A stretch of DNA of 64,000 nt. Origin: an uncultured Rikenellaceae bacterium. GTDB lineage: Bacteria > Bacteroidota > Bacteroidia > Bacteroidales > Rikenellaceae. The stretch spans positions 62,001 to 126,000 of the forward strand of contig CALUND010000017.1 of NCBI GenBank assembly GCA_944321925.1, written 5' to 3'. Position numbers and translations under genes: made by a program. Positions 25,382-34,788 of this stretch are shown one piece after another. A model generated the notes under the pieces. It was not told the origin of the DNA. It did no database searches and worked only from the letters and a program-made list of their open reading frames with translations. The number at the start of each line of letters is the position of its first letter. Position 1 is the stretch's first letter.

Positions 25382-26173
25382 CTAAAGATTATTCTTCTCG
25401 ATATCCTTGAAATAACGATAGGTGGAGACTTTCAACTCCGTAGCAGCGGCATCGTCGCACACGATGATGCCGGCCGGATGCACTTGCAGACCGCTGATGG
25501 TCCAGCCGTGGCAATAGCTGCCTTCGACACCGTGCTGTACGGCACGCGCCTTGGCATGTCCCGTAGCGAGGATCATCACCTCCCGGCTGTCGAGCACCGT
25601 ACCCACACCGACCGTAAGAGCCGTACGCGGAACCTGCGTCACGTCGCCTCCGAAGAAGCGGGCATTGGCAATTACCGTATCCTCGGTGAGGGTCTTCTGA
25701 CGGGTCCGTGAACGCAGCGACGAGAAAGGCTCGTTGAAGGCGATATGGCCATCATTGCCCACGCCGCCCATGAACAGATCGATTCCGCCGGCCGCGACGA
25801 TGCGAGCTTCGTAATCGGCGCACTCTTTCTCCAGATCGGGGGCATTACCGTTGAGGATATTCACGTTCTTCGGATCGATGTCCACATGGCTGAAGAAATT
25901 GTTCCACATGAACGAATGATAACTTTCCGGATGGGATTCGGGCAGGCCGACATACTCGTCCATATTGAACGTAACCACGTTTTTGAACGACACCTTGCCC
26001 TCTTTGCACAGGCAGATCAGTTCGGCGTAGGTAGCCAGGGGTGTCGATCCGGTCGGCAGCCCGAGAACGAACGGCTTGTCCGTACGGGCCTGATGAGCGA
26101 CGATTCGTTCGACGATATGGCGGGCAGCCCATGCGGCTACCTCTTTCGGCGTATTTTCAATGATCAGTCTCAT
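25382..26173 (-). CDS. nagB: Glucosamine-6-phosphate deaminase
   Basis: Converts glucosamine-6-phosphate to fructose-6-phosphate and ammonia, the last step of amino-sugar catabolism. The 263-residue product has the normal family length, the phosphate loop [12 protein letters not shown] near residue 38, and all catalytic residues at the Escherichia coli numbering: Asp72 (FNMDEY), Asp141, His143 and Glu148 ([11 protein letters not shown]). It follows the larger NagB/PIG-L fusion gene by 17 bases, so the two are probably cotranscribed. Confidence 0.95.
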   Translation of the reverse strand: MRLIIENTPKEVAAWAARHIVERIVAHQARTDKPFVLGLPTGSTPLATYAELICLCKEGKVSFKNVVTFNMDEYVGLPESHPESYHSFMWNNFFSHVDIDPKNVNILNGNAPDLEKECADYEARIVAAGGIDLFMGGVGNDGHIAFNEPFSSLRSRTRQKTLTEDTVIANARFFGGDVTQVPRTALTVGVGTVLDSREVMILATGHAKARAVQHGVEGSYCHGWTISGLQVHPAGIIVCDDAAATELKVSTYRYFKDIEKNNL

Positions 26174-26190
26174 GATTCGGTTTTTATACG

Positions 26191-28131
26191 TTAATTCAGA
26201 CTTTGCAACTTAACAAACACTTCGATTGCCTGATATTCAGCCATACCCAACTGGTCGTAGATACGAGCCGTATTTTGGGTACGGTCTTCGGCACGCTGCC
26301 AGAATTCGCGAGCGTCTTCGCCAGGGAAAGGCACGATATCCTTTTGCGAGAGGTGGCGATAAATGGCATGGCGTTTCTTGATCACCTCATCGGGGCTGAG
26401 AGGCACGGCCATATCGACCATATCGAGATCCCACTCCTGCCATGCACCGCGATAGAGCCAGAAAGTACACTCTTTGACCCACGGATCGTCCTTCACGATC
26501 TCCATGGCCCCGAGCACCGCCTCGATGCAGACGCGGTGGGTTCCGTGCGGATCGGAGAGGTCGCCGGCCGCATAGATCTGATGCGGTTGCACCTTGCGCA
26601 ACAGGTCGACAATGATGTTGATATCGGTCTGCGTCAACTCGCCCTTCTTCAAACCGCCGGTCTCGTAGAAAGGCAGATTCAGGAAGTGAACATTGGTCTG
26701 ATCGTTGACGCCGAAGTGGCGGCAAGCGGCCTTCGCCTCGCTACGACGGATACCCGATTTGAGCTGACGCAAAACGAGCGGTTCGGGCTCGCCGTTCTTT
26801 TTGGAGGCTATAACGGCCTTGATCTCCTCGTAACGGTCCCCGAGACCACACTCGCGGGCGGAATCGAGCGACTGGAGCACCACATCGTCATTGACGGCAT
26901 AGTTTCCGGAGGTTTCATAAGCGACATGCACATCGTGACCCTGTTCGACCAAGCGGCAGAAAGTACCGCCCATCGAGATCACGTCGTCGTCGGGGTGCGG
27001 CGAGAAGATCACGACCCGTTTCGGGAAGGGTTTCGAACGCTCCGGACGCGTACTGTCGTCGGCATTCGGTTTGCCACCCGGCCAACCGGTGATCGTATGC
27101 TGCAGATCGTTGAATATCCGGATATTGACCGAGTCGTACGATCCCTGGCTATCCAACAGTTGTCCGAGCGAGTTGTCGATATAATCTTTATAGGTAAGTT
27201 TCAGAATGGGTTTTCCGACCTTCTGGCAGAGCCATACCACCGCTTTGCGGATGAATTTCGGTTGCCAATCGCACGTGCCCACCAACCACGGAGTTTTGAA
27301 ACGGGTCAGTTCCTGGGCAGCGGTCTCATCGACCACCACTTCGATATCGGGATGGTTCTGCAAATAGGTTGCAGGCACCTCCGAGGTGATATCGCCCTCG
27401 ACGATCCGACCGATCATCGCCGACTTATCCTCACCCCAGGCGAGCAACACGATTCGTTTGGCCTTGAGAATCGTCCCTACGCCCATTGTAATGGCTTGCG
27501 TGGGGGCAGTTTCCGAATTACCGAAGAGCGATGCGACCGATTTGCGGGAGGTGTTGTTGAGGGCCACGAGACGGGTTTTGGTGTTGTAGAACGAACCCGG
27601 TTCATTGAATCCGATCTGCCCCTGCACGCCTGTTCCGATGATCATGAGGTCGATTCCCCCGCAGGCAACGATCTGCGCTTCGTATTTCTGACAATATTCA
27701 TGTACGGAATCGACAGGCAGCGAGCCGTCCGGAACGAACACGTTTTCGGGCTTGATATCCACATGATTGAGGAACTCTTCGTGAATGAGATAATTACGGC
27801 TCTGTTGATGTTTTGCATCGATCGGATAGAGCTCGTCGAGGCTGAATACGATCACATTCGCAAAGCTGATGGCTCCTTTTTGATACTTTTCCACCAGTTT
27901 ACGGTAGATACCGATGGGGGATTTGCCCGTTGTCAGACCCAATACGAACTGTCCGCCCATGTTGCTTTTCCGGCGAATGGCCTCGATAATCTGATCAGAG
28001 ACGTAATCTGCGCCTTCCGACTCGGTCTGGAAAACGGTAGTGTTGATCTTTTCATAGCGACGGATAATATCCATAGGTTCCGCGCCGGGGATCAATCCGC
28101 CCTCCTTGTGTAATTTGTAATTGCTTTGCAT
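26191..28131 (-). CDS. NagB-like domain fused to PIG-L/LmbE deacetylase
   Basis: A 646-residue cytoplasmic two-domain protein. Residues of about 25-285 form a NagB-like fold with a phosphate loop ([12 protein letters not shown]) and [10 protein letters not shown], but the catalytic segment reads [15 protein letters not shown]: the positions of Asp141 and His143 of true deaminases are Gln170 and Gln172, while the Glu is kept (Glu177). Residues of about 370-640 form a PIG-L/LmbE Zn-dependent N-deacetylase with the metal motif HPDD (379-382) and DPHGTH (His529, His532) intact. Long NagB-PIG-L fusions are known in Bacteroidetes and usually annotated as deaminases; here deamination is doubtful and sugar-phosphate deacetylation is more likely (inference). 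It is cotranscribed with canonical nagB. Confidence 0.85.
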   Translation of the reverse strand: MQSNYKLHKEGGLIPGAEPMDIIRRYEKINTTVFQTESEGADYVSDQIIEAIRRKSNMGGQFVLGLTTGKSPIGIYRKLVEKYQKGAISFANVIVFSLDELYPIDAKHQQSRNYLIHEEFLNHVDIKPENVFVPDGSLPVDSVHEYCQKYEAQIVACGGIDLMIIGTGVQGQIGFNEPGSFYNTKTRLVALNNTSRKSVASLFGNSETAPTQAITMGVGTILKAKRIVLLAWGEDKSAMIGRIVEGDITSEVPATYLQNHPDIEVVVDETAAQELTRFKTPWLVGTCDWQPKFIRKAVVWLCQKVGKPILKLTYKDYIDNSLGQLLDSQGSYDSVNIRIFNDLQHTITGWPGGKPNADDSTRPERSKPFPKRVVIFSPHPDDDVISMGGTFCRLVEQGHDVHVAYETSGNYAVNDDVVLQSLDSARECGLGDRYEEIKAVIASKKNGEPEPLVLRQLKSGIRRSEAKAACRHFGVNDQTNVHFLNLPFYETGGLKKGELTQTDINIIVDLLRKVQPHQIYAAGDLSDPHGTHRVCIEAVLGAMEIVKDDPWVKECTFWLYRGAWQEWDLDMVDMAVPLSPDEVIKKRHAIYRHLSQKDIVPFPGEDAREFWQRAEDRTQNTARIYDQLGMAEYQAIEVFVKLQSLN

Positions 28132-28245
28132 GGTTGAATTATATTTTGAACTTTTGAACGAATCTATCTCTTTGAGGAGCTGTCTCCTCCGATTTGCAAT
28201 GTATCGTTTTTTCGTGTAATAACCAATTTTCCCCGATCGAAATCC

Positions 28246-30150
28246 TTAATTATCGCCTTTTTTCACAAATTTCAGGTAGTAATTTTCGAACGCACGATTC
28301 ACGATACGCGTTCCGCCCGGTGTAGGATAGTCACCGGAGAAATACCAATCGCCTTCGTTTCCACGACAGGCCTCACGAAGTTTCTCCACCGTCTGATAGA
28401 CCAGGCTCACCGGACAGGGACACCCTTCCGGAGTCACCAAACGGGATATTTCGGCTGTCAGCTCATCGTACGTAAAACCTTCGTAAATCTCTTTTACGTA
28501 GTTCTGCACCTCGCTGTCGGACTGTTCGTGCGAAGCGACACATTTTTCATATACCCGATCGATCACCTCCGAACGGCCGGCCTTCTTAAGGAGATTGATC
28601 GCCGCATGGAATGCGATGAACTCCTCCATGCGCGACATGTCGATTCCGTAACAATCGGGGTATCGTACCTGAGGAGAAGAGGAGACGATCACGATCTTAC
28701 GGGGCTGAAGCCGACTGAGAATCTTGACGATGCTTTGACGCAATGTCGTACCGCGTACGATACTGTCGTCGATCACCACGATATTGTCCACGCCTTTTTC
28801 AATCGTATCGTAAGTGATATCGTAAACGTGGGCAGCCAGATCGTTCCGTTTCTCGCCCTCGGAGATGAACGTACGGAGTTTTATATCCTTAATGGCCAGC
28901 TTTTCGGTCCGGACCTTATGCGCCAATATTTCGCGAATACGCTCCGTGCCGGCATCGGGGCCCAACGCCTGAAGCCGTTCGAGTTTGATCTCATCGAGGT
29001 AACGATCCAATCCCTCCATCATGCCATAATAGGCGACCTCCGCAGTATTGGGGATGAACGAGAATACCGTATGGTCAATATCGTAGTCCACCTCCCGCAG
29101 GATCGAATCGACGAGCAGGGCTCCGAGCCGTTTGCGTTCCCGATAGATAGCCGCATCGCTACCTCGGGAGAAATAGATCCGCTCGAAGGAACAGGGCCGC
29201 GGATTGCACGGTTCATTGATCTGTTCCAAAACGACCTCACCGTTCCGCCGGATCAGCAGTGCCTCTCCCGGTTTCAGCTCGCGCACACTCTCCGTAGGAA
29301 GATTCAGTGCAGTCTGTATGACGGCCCGTTCGGAAGCGACGACAATTACCTCTTCGTCCATATAATAATGGGCGGAGCGTATTCCCCACTTGTCGCGGAA
29401 AGTAAAACTGTCTCCGCTGCCCGTCGCACCCGTTATCACATAGCCACCGTCCCAAAATGCAGAAGCCTCCCGCAGAATAGCAGCCAAATCGAGGCCCTCT
29501 TCAACGCGATCGTTCAATGCCTGCCCCACGCAACCGTCAGCCTGAGCCTGATTATAGAGTTTTTCACATTGCGTATCGAGCATACAACCGAGTTGTTCGA
29601 GCATGATGAACGTATCGGAATTATTGCGCGGATGCTGTCCTTCGGAGACGATCCGATTGAAAACCGTCTCCACATTGGTCAGATTGAAATTACCGGCCAA
29701 ACAGAGGTTGCGGGCTCTCCAATTGTTACGACGAAGAAACGGGTGCACATATTGAAGTCCGGAACGGCCTGTTGTGCTATAGCGCAAATGCCCGATATAG
29801 AACTGGGCGACATAAGGCAGATCCTCATCGGATATTCCTTCCCGATGTCCGGCAGCAATTGCGCCATTCACCTTGTCAAAAATTTCCGATATGGCACCGC
29901 TTCCACCGGCCCGTTCCCGGAAAATATACTCCGTACCGGGTCGTGCCTCGAGTTTTATGGCAGCGATACCGGCACCCTCCTGGCCCCGGTTATGCTGTTT
30001 CTCCATCATCAGATAGAGTTTCGAAAGGCCCCACGACGCAGAGCCATACTTTTCTTTGTAATAAGCAAGAGGTTTACGCAAGCGGATCTGGACGATTCCG
30101 CACTCATGTTTGATGGTTTCACTCATGGACGGGTCTGTTTTTTTTCTCAT
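28246..30150 (-). CDS. PurF-type amidophosphoribosyltransferase family protein
   Basis: A 634-residue protein with an N-terminal class II (Ntn) glutamine amidotransferase domain and a C-terminal phosphoribosyltransferase domain with the PRPP loop VVIDDSIVRGTTLRQS. The nucleophile Cys is in HECGIVQ and must be exposed by cleavage of a short propeptide, as in Bacillus PurF. It is about 130-150 residues longer than standard PurF, with extra sequence in both domains, and corresponds to the long paralogue found in Bacteroidetes. Formation of phosphoribosylamine from PRPP and glutamine is the family reaction; whether this copy serves purine synthesis is uncertain. ATG 30150 is chosen because the promoter ends nine bases before it; ATG 30126 (MSETIKHECG) is the alternative. 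Confidence 0.85.
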   Translation of the reverse strand: MRKKTDPSMSETIKHECGIVQIRLRKPLAYYKEKYGSASWGLSKLYLMMEKQHNRGQEGAGIAAIKLEARPGTEYIFRERAGGSGAISEIFDKVNGAIAAGHREGISDEDLPYVAQFYIGHLRYSTTGRSGLQYVHPFLRRNNWRARNLCLAGNFNLTNVETVFNRIVSEGQHPRNNSDTFIMLEQLGCMLDTQCEKLYNQAQADGCVGQALNDRVEEGLDLAAILREASAFWDGGYVITGATGSGDSFTFRDKWGIRSAHYYMDEEVIVVASERAVIQTALNLPTESVRELKPGEALLIRRNGEVVLEQINEPCNPRPCSFERIYFSRGSDAAIYRERKRLGALLVDSILREVDYDIDHTVFSFIPNTAEVAYYGMMEGLDRYLDEIKLERLQALGPDAGTERIREILAHKVRTEKLAIKDIKLRTFISEGEKRNDLAAHVYDITYDTIEKGVDNIVVIDDSIVRGTTLRQSIVKILSRLQPRKIVIVSSSPQVRYPDCYGIDMSRMEEFIAFHAAINLLKKAGRSEVIDRVYEKCVASHEQSDSEVQNYVKEIYEGFTYDELTAEISRLVTPEGCPCPVSLVYQTVEKLREACRGNEGDWYFSGDYPTPGGTRIVNRAFENYYLKFVKKGDN

Positions 30151-30159
30151 CAGAACGGT

Positions 30160-30168
30160 ACAAAGATA
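30160..30168 (-). promoter_or_regulatory. Putative -7 element of the PurF-type gene
   Basis: The minus strand reads TATCTTTGT, matching TAnnTTTG, ending nine bases before the ATG at 30150. Transcription would start about seven bases before that codon. The -33 region is not clear. Confidence 0.55.
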
Positions 30169-30321
30169 GTGAAAAGGAACTAAAGTTAGGTCGTCCACAG
30201 CATCTTTTCCCACTATTTTTTCAAATAATTTAAAAATTCTAAAAATAAGTCTCAGATATCTACAAATGGATAAGCACTGCCAGAAACTACAAGAATGCAA
30301 AGGAAATTCCGGTCTGACTAT

Positions 30322-30352
30322 CTTGAATTACTACTTTTTTTACTATATTTGC
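30322..30352 (+). promoter_or_regulatory. Promoter of the Gfo/Idh/MocA gene
   Basis: CTTG (30322-30325), 18-base spacer, TATATTTGC (30344-30352). The -7 box is an exact match; the leader would be about 40 bases. It is arranged divergently from the PurF-type promoter. Confidence 0.6.
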
Positions 30353-30395
30353 GGACGTTTGGCTTTAACTAATCTGAAAAGAGAGGAACGAGATC

Positions 30396-31631
30396 ATGAC
30401 GGAGTGCCCAGTGAGCATTGTGGTGATAGGCGCCGGCAACCGGACCAACAAATACATGGAATATGCGATCCGGCATCCGGAGAAATTGGTTCTTGCAGGC
30501 ATCGTCGAACCCAACGATATTCGGAGAGAAAACATGGCTCGTAAATTCGGTGTTCCTGCCTCAGCCTGTTTTACTTCTTACGAGGACTTTTTCAAGAATC
30601 CGATTCCGGCAAATGCCATCCTGATCGGAACTCCTGAAAACGAACACTATCATCCCACGATGATGGCACTCGAAGCCGGCTACAACATCCTGCTCGAAAA
30701 ACCGATCGCCCAGACTCTCGAAGAGTGTCGAGCCATCGCACAGAAAGCGCGGGAAAAAGGATTGCTCGTCGGTGTATGCCATGTGCTTCGATTCCATCCC
30801 TATTTTCTGAAGATGAAAGAGGTGGTCCAATCCGGGGAGCTTGGACAGATCATCTCAATCAACCACTACGCCGAGATCAACCTCGATCGGACCACGCACG
30901 GTTATGTACGAGGCCTCTGGAACCGGGCCGAAAAGACCAATCCGATGCTGTTGGCGAAATGTTGCCACGACATCGACCTGCTTCTTTGGCTCACCGGGAA
31001 AAAATGCCGGAAACTCTCCTCGTTCGGTTCGTTGCGTTGGTTCCGGAAGGAGAACGCCCCAATCGGCAGCAGCGACCGTTGTATCAACTGCTCGGTTGAA
31101 GCCGACTGTCCCTTCTCCGCCGTCGATCTCTACAAGAATCGCAAGGAGTGGGTCCGCAATTTCGATATCCCGAAAGGAATGACGCTCGACGAAGTGATCG
31201 ACGAAGAGTTGCTTCACGGCCGCTACGGGCGATGCGTTTACCATTGCGACAACGATGTGGTCGACCATCAGATACTCAACATGGAACTGGAAGACGAAAT
31301 TACCGTCACCTTTGCCGCCAACGCATTCACCCAAAACGACTTCCGATCCACCCACATCAAGATGACCCATGGAGAAATCGACGGCGACGAACGCATCCTG
31401 CGAGTCCGCAAATTCCGGGGCTCCAAAGAGCAGATTTTCGACTTCTCCGACATCGTACGGCAACCCTATCACGCCGGAGCCGACCTCTATATCGTTGAGG
31501 ATTTCGTCAAGGCGCTCGAAGAGGGTTACGGCACGTTGCGCACGAACATCGACAAATCGGTCGAAAGCCACCGGATCTGTTTCGAGGCAGAGACCAGCCG
31601 CCTCACCGGTCGTACCATCTTCCTCGACTGA
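30396..31631 (+). CDS. Gfo/Idh/MocA family oxidoreductase
   Basis: A 411-residue cytoplasmic NAD(P)-dependent oxidoreductase, probably acting on a sugar or cyclitol. The N-terminal Rossmann fold begins VSIVVIGAGNRTNKYMEYA, and the family EKP motif is at LLEKPIAQT. The C-terminal domain contains an unusual Cys cluster (RCINCSVEADCPFSAVDLY) with CVYHCDNDVVDHQ further on, seen in one subgroup of this family and suggestive of a structural metal site. A GAGGAACGAG stretch lies just before the ATG. It is a single-gene unit between a promoter and the ssrA promoter. Confidence 0.85.
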   Translation: MTECPVSIVVIGAGNRTNKYMEYAIRHPEKLVLAGIVEPNDIRRENMARKFGVPASACFTSYEDFFKNPIPANAILIGTPENEHYHPTMMALEAGYNILLEKPIAQTLEECRAIAQKAREKGLLVGVCHVLRFHPYFLKMKEVVQSGELGQIISINHYAEINLDRTTHGYVRGLWNRAEKTNPMLLAKCCHDIDLLLWLTGKKCRKLSSFGSLRWFRKENAPIGSSDRCINCSVEADCPFSAVDLYKNRKEWVRNFDIPKGMTLDEVIDEELLHGRYGRCVYHCDNDVVDHQILNMELEDEITVTFAANAFTQNDFRSTHIKMTHGEIDGDERILRVRKFRGSKEQIFDFSDIVRQPYHAGADLYIVEDFVKALEEGYGTLRTNIDKSVESHRICFEAETSRLTGRTIFLD

Positions 31632-31742
31632 TCGTCTCCCGCACCCTTGTTCATTCCAGAGACTTCCAATCCGCAGCAGGTTATGGAGGAGTGAGTTTCG
31701 TACAGTTGCCCGTTTCGGAGCGCGGCGTATCCGCCCACTCCA

Positions 31743-31775
31743 TTTGCTTTTTCGATCGATTTGCGTTACCTTTGT
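31743..31775 (+). promoter_or_regulatory. Promoter of ssrA
   Basis: TTTG (31743-31746), 20-base spacer, TACCTTTGT (31767-31775), a complete Bacteroidetes promoter. Transcription should start near 31778, giving a 5' leader of about 45 bases removed during maturation. Confidence 0.75.
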
Positions 31776-31822
31776 CCGTCGTCATGCAAACCGACACGGC
31801 ATGTCGGACGGTATGTTCCTTC

Positions 31823-32226
31823 GGGGGTGACCGGTTTTGACAGCAGGCAGAGTTTGGATGTAAGCACGTCGAGCGTTGTGTGGAGGTGCTCGTAAAAGTG
31901 AACACTCAAAAATCAAATGGCGAATCAAGCTATGCACTCGCTGCGTAATTTTACCGAGTAAAATTGCCTTAATCGCCGCGTCCAAGGAGGCGTAGCGACG
32001 AGTATCCCGCCCAAGCACCCGCTCTTTGTGCGAAAGGCATACGGGGTATCATTCATGAAGAGATAGCTGCAGGGAGCGTCCGGACCCTGCATGCGAAAAG
32101 AAGGACTGGGGCCCGCGGTAGGTTGCCACCTGCCAGCTGCGGGCAGAAGGATCAAACGGTCGGCTAAGCGTGTAGAAAGCATTCGGGTTCCCTGTTTGGA
32201 CGAGGGTTCGACTCCCTCCACCTCCA
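31823..32226 (+). ncRNA. ssrA: tmRNA (tag GESSYALAA)
   Basis: Transfer-messenger RNA that rescues stalled ribosomes. The 5' end GGGGGTGACCGG and 3' end CACCTCC form the acceptor stem (31823-31829 with 32219-32225, one G-U pair), with A32226 as discriminator. The T arm GGGTTCGACTCCC is present just before the 3' end. The tag frame at 31919-31948 reads GESSYALAA followed by TAA, matching the Bacteroidetes pattern ending in YALAA. CCA is not encoded: the next bases are CGA. A strong promoter precedes it and a strong terminator follows. Confidence 0.95.
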
Positions 32227-32260
32227 CGAGCGGCAACAACAGACTGCAGCGAAATGAAAA

Positions 32261-32285
32261 AGCCTCGTAACTGAGTTACGAGGCT
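32261..32285. terminator. Terminator after ssrA, probably bidirectional
   Basis: Perfect 11-bp stem (32261-32271, 32275-32285) with a 3-base loop, followed by six T on the plus strand and preceded by four A, so it can also serve the convergent exporter operon ending at 32396. Confidence 0.9.
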
Positions 32286-32395
32286 TTTTTGTGAATATCC
32301 TATTCCTTTCTGCCACTGCGTCAAACCGACAGAGACAACCGGTCGATCTTTCTCCCGCACGACTGCGAAACCGAACTTACACTCCTCCCCTTTTC

Positions 32396-33598
32396 TCAAA
32401 TGACCTCCTGCTTCCGCAGCACATGCCGGATACCGATGCAGGCCAGCGCGAGATAGATCGCTGCAAGGGCCCAAAGCGTCTTCAGTTCAGGCAACACGTC
32501 ATCGAGCGAAGCACCCATGGTCTGTATCCGCAGGAATCCCTCCACGCCGCTGCTCGATGGGAAGATCTTTCCGAAGTCCAACAACCATCCGGGAATGGCC
32601 TCGCGGGGCAGCGAAGCTCCGCTCAGCAACAAAATCGGAATCGAGCTCCACAACAGCCACAAGATCGAATTTTCCCGATAACGGAAAAGCGTCGAAAGCG
32701 CGATTCCGAGGAAAATACAGGCCAACATATAAGGGAGCAGGAAGAGCAAAATAGTCCCCAGGCTCCCATTCATCGGATAGCCGAACATCCAGTAATGGAA
32801 TCCGAGTGCGTAGCTGACCGTAAAGGCATAGATTGAAAGATAAACCACACTTTTCCCCAGAACGACAGGCAACATGGAGAGTCGCTTACGGCCGGGCATG
32901 GCCAGACTCTTATAGAGGCCCAATTCGCGCCAGGTTCCGCCGATCATTCCGATCCCGATCAGCAGGGTCTGCTGAATGATCACGATGATGATGGCGGGCA
33001 TGATGAAAGTGCCGTAACCCAAATAGGGATTGAACAGGTTGTGCGTCTCGTAAATCACGGGATTGGCCACCGCCTGAGCCGCCGGAATCGTAGCACCTTT
33101 CGCCACCAGACGAAGGAATTCCACCTGCGTACCGGTTTGCATCAGACCGGCGACGACCTCCTGAAAGACCTGCCGATACATCAGGAAATAGCTTGCATCC
33201 AGATAGAGACTTACCGTGGCCTGCATACCTCCGAGGATTTTCTCCTCGTAGTCGTCCGGGATGTAGACGACGCCGTAGATTTTACGAGCGAAAAAGAGAT
33301 CTTCGGCCTCCTTCATGCTCGTCGGGTTATAAGCCACATAGGTATTGGGGCCCGCGTCGAACAGGTGTGCGAGCGAACGGCTCGTCTGTGTCTGGCTCAT
33401 ATCCACCACGCCGATAGGGATGTTCCGCAACACTTCGTTACCATAGGCGAGCGAATAGATTGTGGAATAGATAAAAATCGCTCCAACCATAACAAGTACC
33501 ACCCCGCCATCCGTAAAGATGTGTTTATATTCGTTACGCATGACGCGTACGAATTCGCGCCAATGGAGGGCAATCGTCGCTTTGATTTTCCTTGTCAT
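32396..33598 (-). CDS. ABC-2 type transporter permease (YhhJ/YbhR-like)
   Basis: A 400-residue inner-membrane permease with the ABC-2 layout: one helix near residues 25-45, a large extracytoplasmic domain (about 50-190, with IPIGVVDMSQTQTSRSLAHL), then five helices in the C-terminal half ending near residue 390. It is the last gene of a TolC-HlyD-permease-permease operon and is related to the gene just upstream. The ATG at 33598 lies two bases after that gene; an upstream in-frame ATG at 33616 would overlap it. No Walker motifs are present, so an ATPase must come from elsewhere. Confidence 0.88.
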   Translation of the reverse strand: MTRKIKATIALHWREFVRVMRNEYKHIFTDGGVVLVMVGAIFIYSTIYSLAYGNEVLRNIPIGVVDMSQTQTSRSLAHLFDAGPNTYVAYNPTSMKEAEDLFFARKIYGVVYIPDDYEEKILGGMQATVSLYLDASYFLMYRQVFQEVVAGLMQTGTQVEFLRLVAKGATIPAAQAVANPVIYETHNLFNPYLGYGTFIMPAIIIVIIQQTLLIGIGMIGGTWRELGLYKSLAMPGRKRLSMLPVVLGKSVVYLSIYAFTVSYALGFHYWMFGYPMNGSLGTILLFLLPYMLACIFLGIALSTLFRYRENSILWLLWSSIPILLLSGASLPREAIPGWLLDFGKIFPSSSGVEGFLRIQTMGASLDDVLPELKTLWALAAIYLALACIGIRHVLRKQEVI

Positions 33599-33600
33599 TC

Positions 33601-34776
33601 TCAGATCCTCCCCCAATAAGTTTTATCCGTCGCAATTTTACGCAGGCGCGGCAGACAGAGCAACGGCAGAATCACGAACAGCGCCATCCAGCCCATGTCC
33701 TGAATCGAATAGATGATGGGAGCGCCGCGCAACGCCTGATCGACGAAAATCTTGGTATAAAATGTAAACGGGAAAATGCAGCTGAACACTTTCAGTCCGG
33801 TTCCCATGGCCATCAACGGGAAAGTGAGTCCCGAAAAGGTAAAAGCCAGGACAGAATAACCGCCCCCGATGGAGAGCGACAAGCGCATGTTGCTGAGCAC
33901 CGAAACGATAAGGACTCCGATCATCTGATAGGCGAGAATGAATTCGATGCCGGCCAACAACAAGATCCAGAAGCTGCCGTTGAGCGGAACGCCCACCAGC
34001 ACATACATCACAAAATCCATTACGAGCATCATCACCAACAGGATCAAATGGATCGGCAACAATTTTCCCACCATCATGGCCCAGGTCGATCCGCCGGCGG
34101 TTTCGAACCATTCGCCCGCCGTCGAACCTTTCAACTCCGTGCCGATCGCGAAGATGGTCGACAAAAGCGCGAAGATCAGCATCATCATCGGCAGGAAACT
34201 CGGCAACAGGTAATACCCGTAATTAATATAGGGATTGAAAAGCACATGACGATCGAAACGCACGGGCATCATCTGTTGATAGGCCTGTGCCTCGGTCAGT
34301 CCCTGCTTCATAAGCACCTGAATCTGGACACCGGATGAGAATGTCGTGACCGTCGTGAGCAGATCTTTGCTCAACATGCCGTTCACCGAGATGTTCATGC
34401 CGCTCACATAGGATACGACATGCGTTTGGGTATTGCTCAATATGTCTTTTTGGAAATCACTCGGAATCAGCACAATGGCCGATATTTTTCCTTCGCGCAT
34501 CATGCGTTCGCCCTCGTGCATCGACTGAATCTCATAACGTACGTCCGAGGTAACGGTCTGCCCGAACATCGAAACGAGCTGTCGCGACAGTTCCGTCTGA
34601 TCCTCATCCAGCACCGCAATCGGAATGTGTTCGGGCACCCCCTTGTAAAACATGACGGCGAAAAAGGCGAACGACACGAGCGGCAGCACGATGGTCAATA
34701 TCCAATACATCGGCAAACGGGCCATGCGGTTGACCTCGCGACGAAGCACGGCGTATGTATTTCGCAAAAAACTCAT
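33601..34776 (-). CDS. ABC-2 type transporter permease
   Basis: A 391-residue inner-membrane permease paralogous to its downstream neighbour, with the same one-plus-five helix pattern and an extracytoplasmic domain of about residues 45-195 (IPIAVLDEDQTELSRQLVSM; HVVSYVSGMNISVNGMLSKD). The two permeases probably form a heterodimer. Located 12 bases after the HlyD gene. Family members export drugs, lipids or polymers; the substrate cannot be inferred. Confidence 0.88.
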   Translation of the reverse strand: MSFLRNTYAVLRREVNRMARLPMYWILTIVLPLVSFAFFAVMFYKGVPEHIPIAVLDEDQTELSRQLVSMFGQTVTSDVRYEIQSMHEGERMMREGKISAIVLIPSDFQKDILSNTQTHVVSYVSGMNISVNGMLSKDLLTTVTTFSSGVQIQVLMKQGLTEAQAYQQMMPVRFDRHVLFNPYINYGYYLLPSFLPMMMLIFALLSTIFAIGTELKGSTAGEWFETAGGSTWAMMVGKLLPIHLILLVMMLVMDFVMYVLVGVPLNGSFWILLLAGIEFILAYQMIGVLIVSVLSNMRLSLSIGGGYSVLAFTFSGLTFPLMAMGTGLKVFSCIFPFTFYTKIFVDQALRGAPIIYSIQDMGWMALFVILPLLCLPRLRKIATDKTYWGRI

Positions 34777-34788
34777 ACGAAAGCCCGC

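Noticed and set aside
32049..32474. Minus-strand frame of 141 codons over the tmRNA
   Set aside because: The region is occupied by a structured RNA with promoter, acceptor stem, tag frame and terminator.
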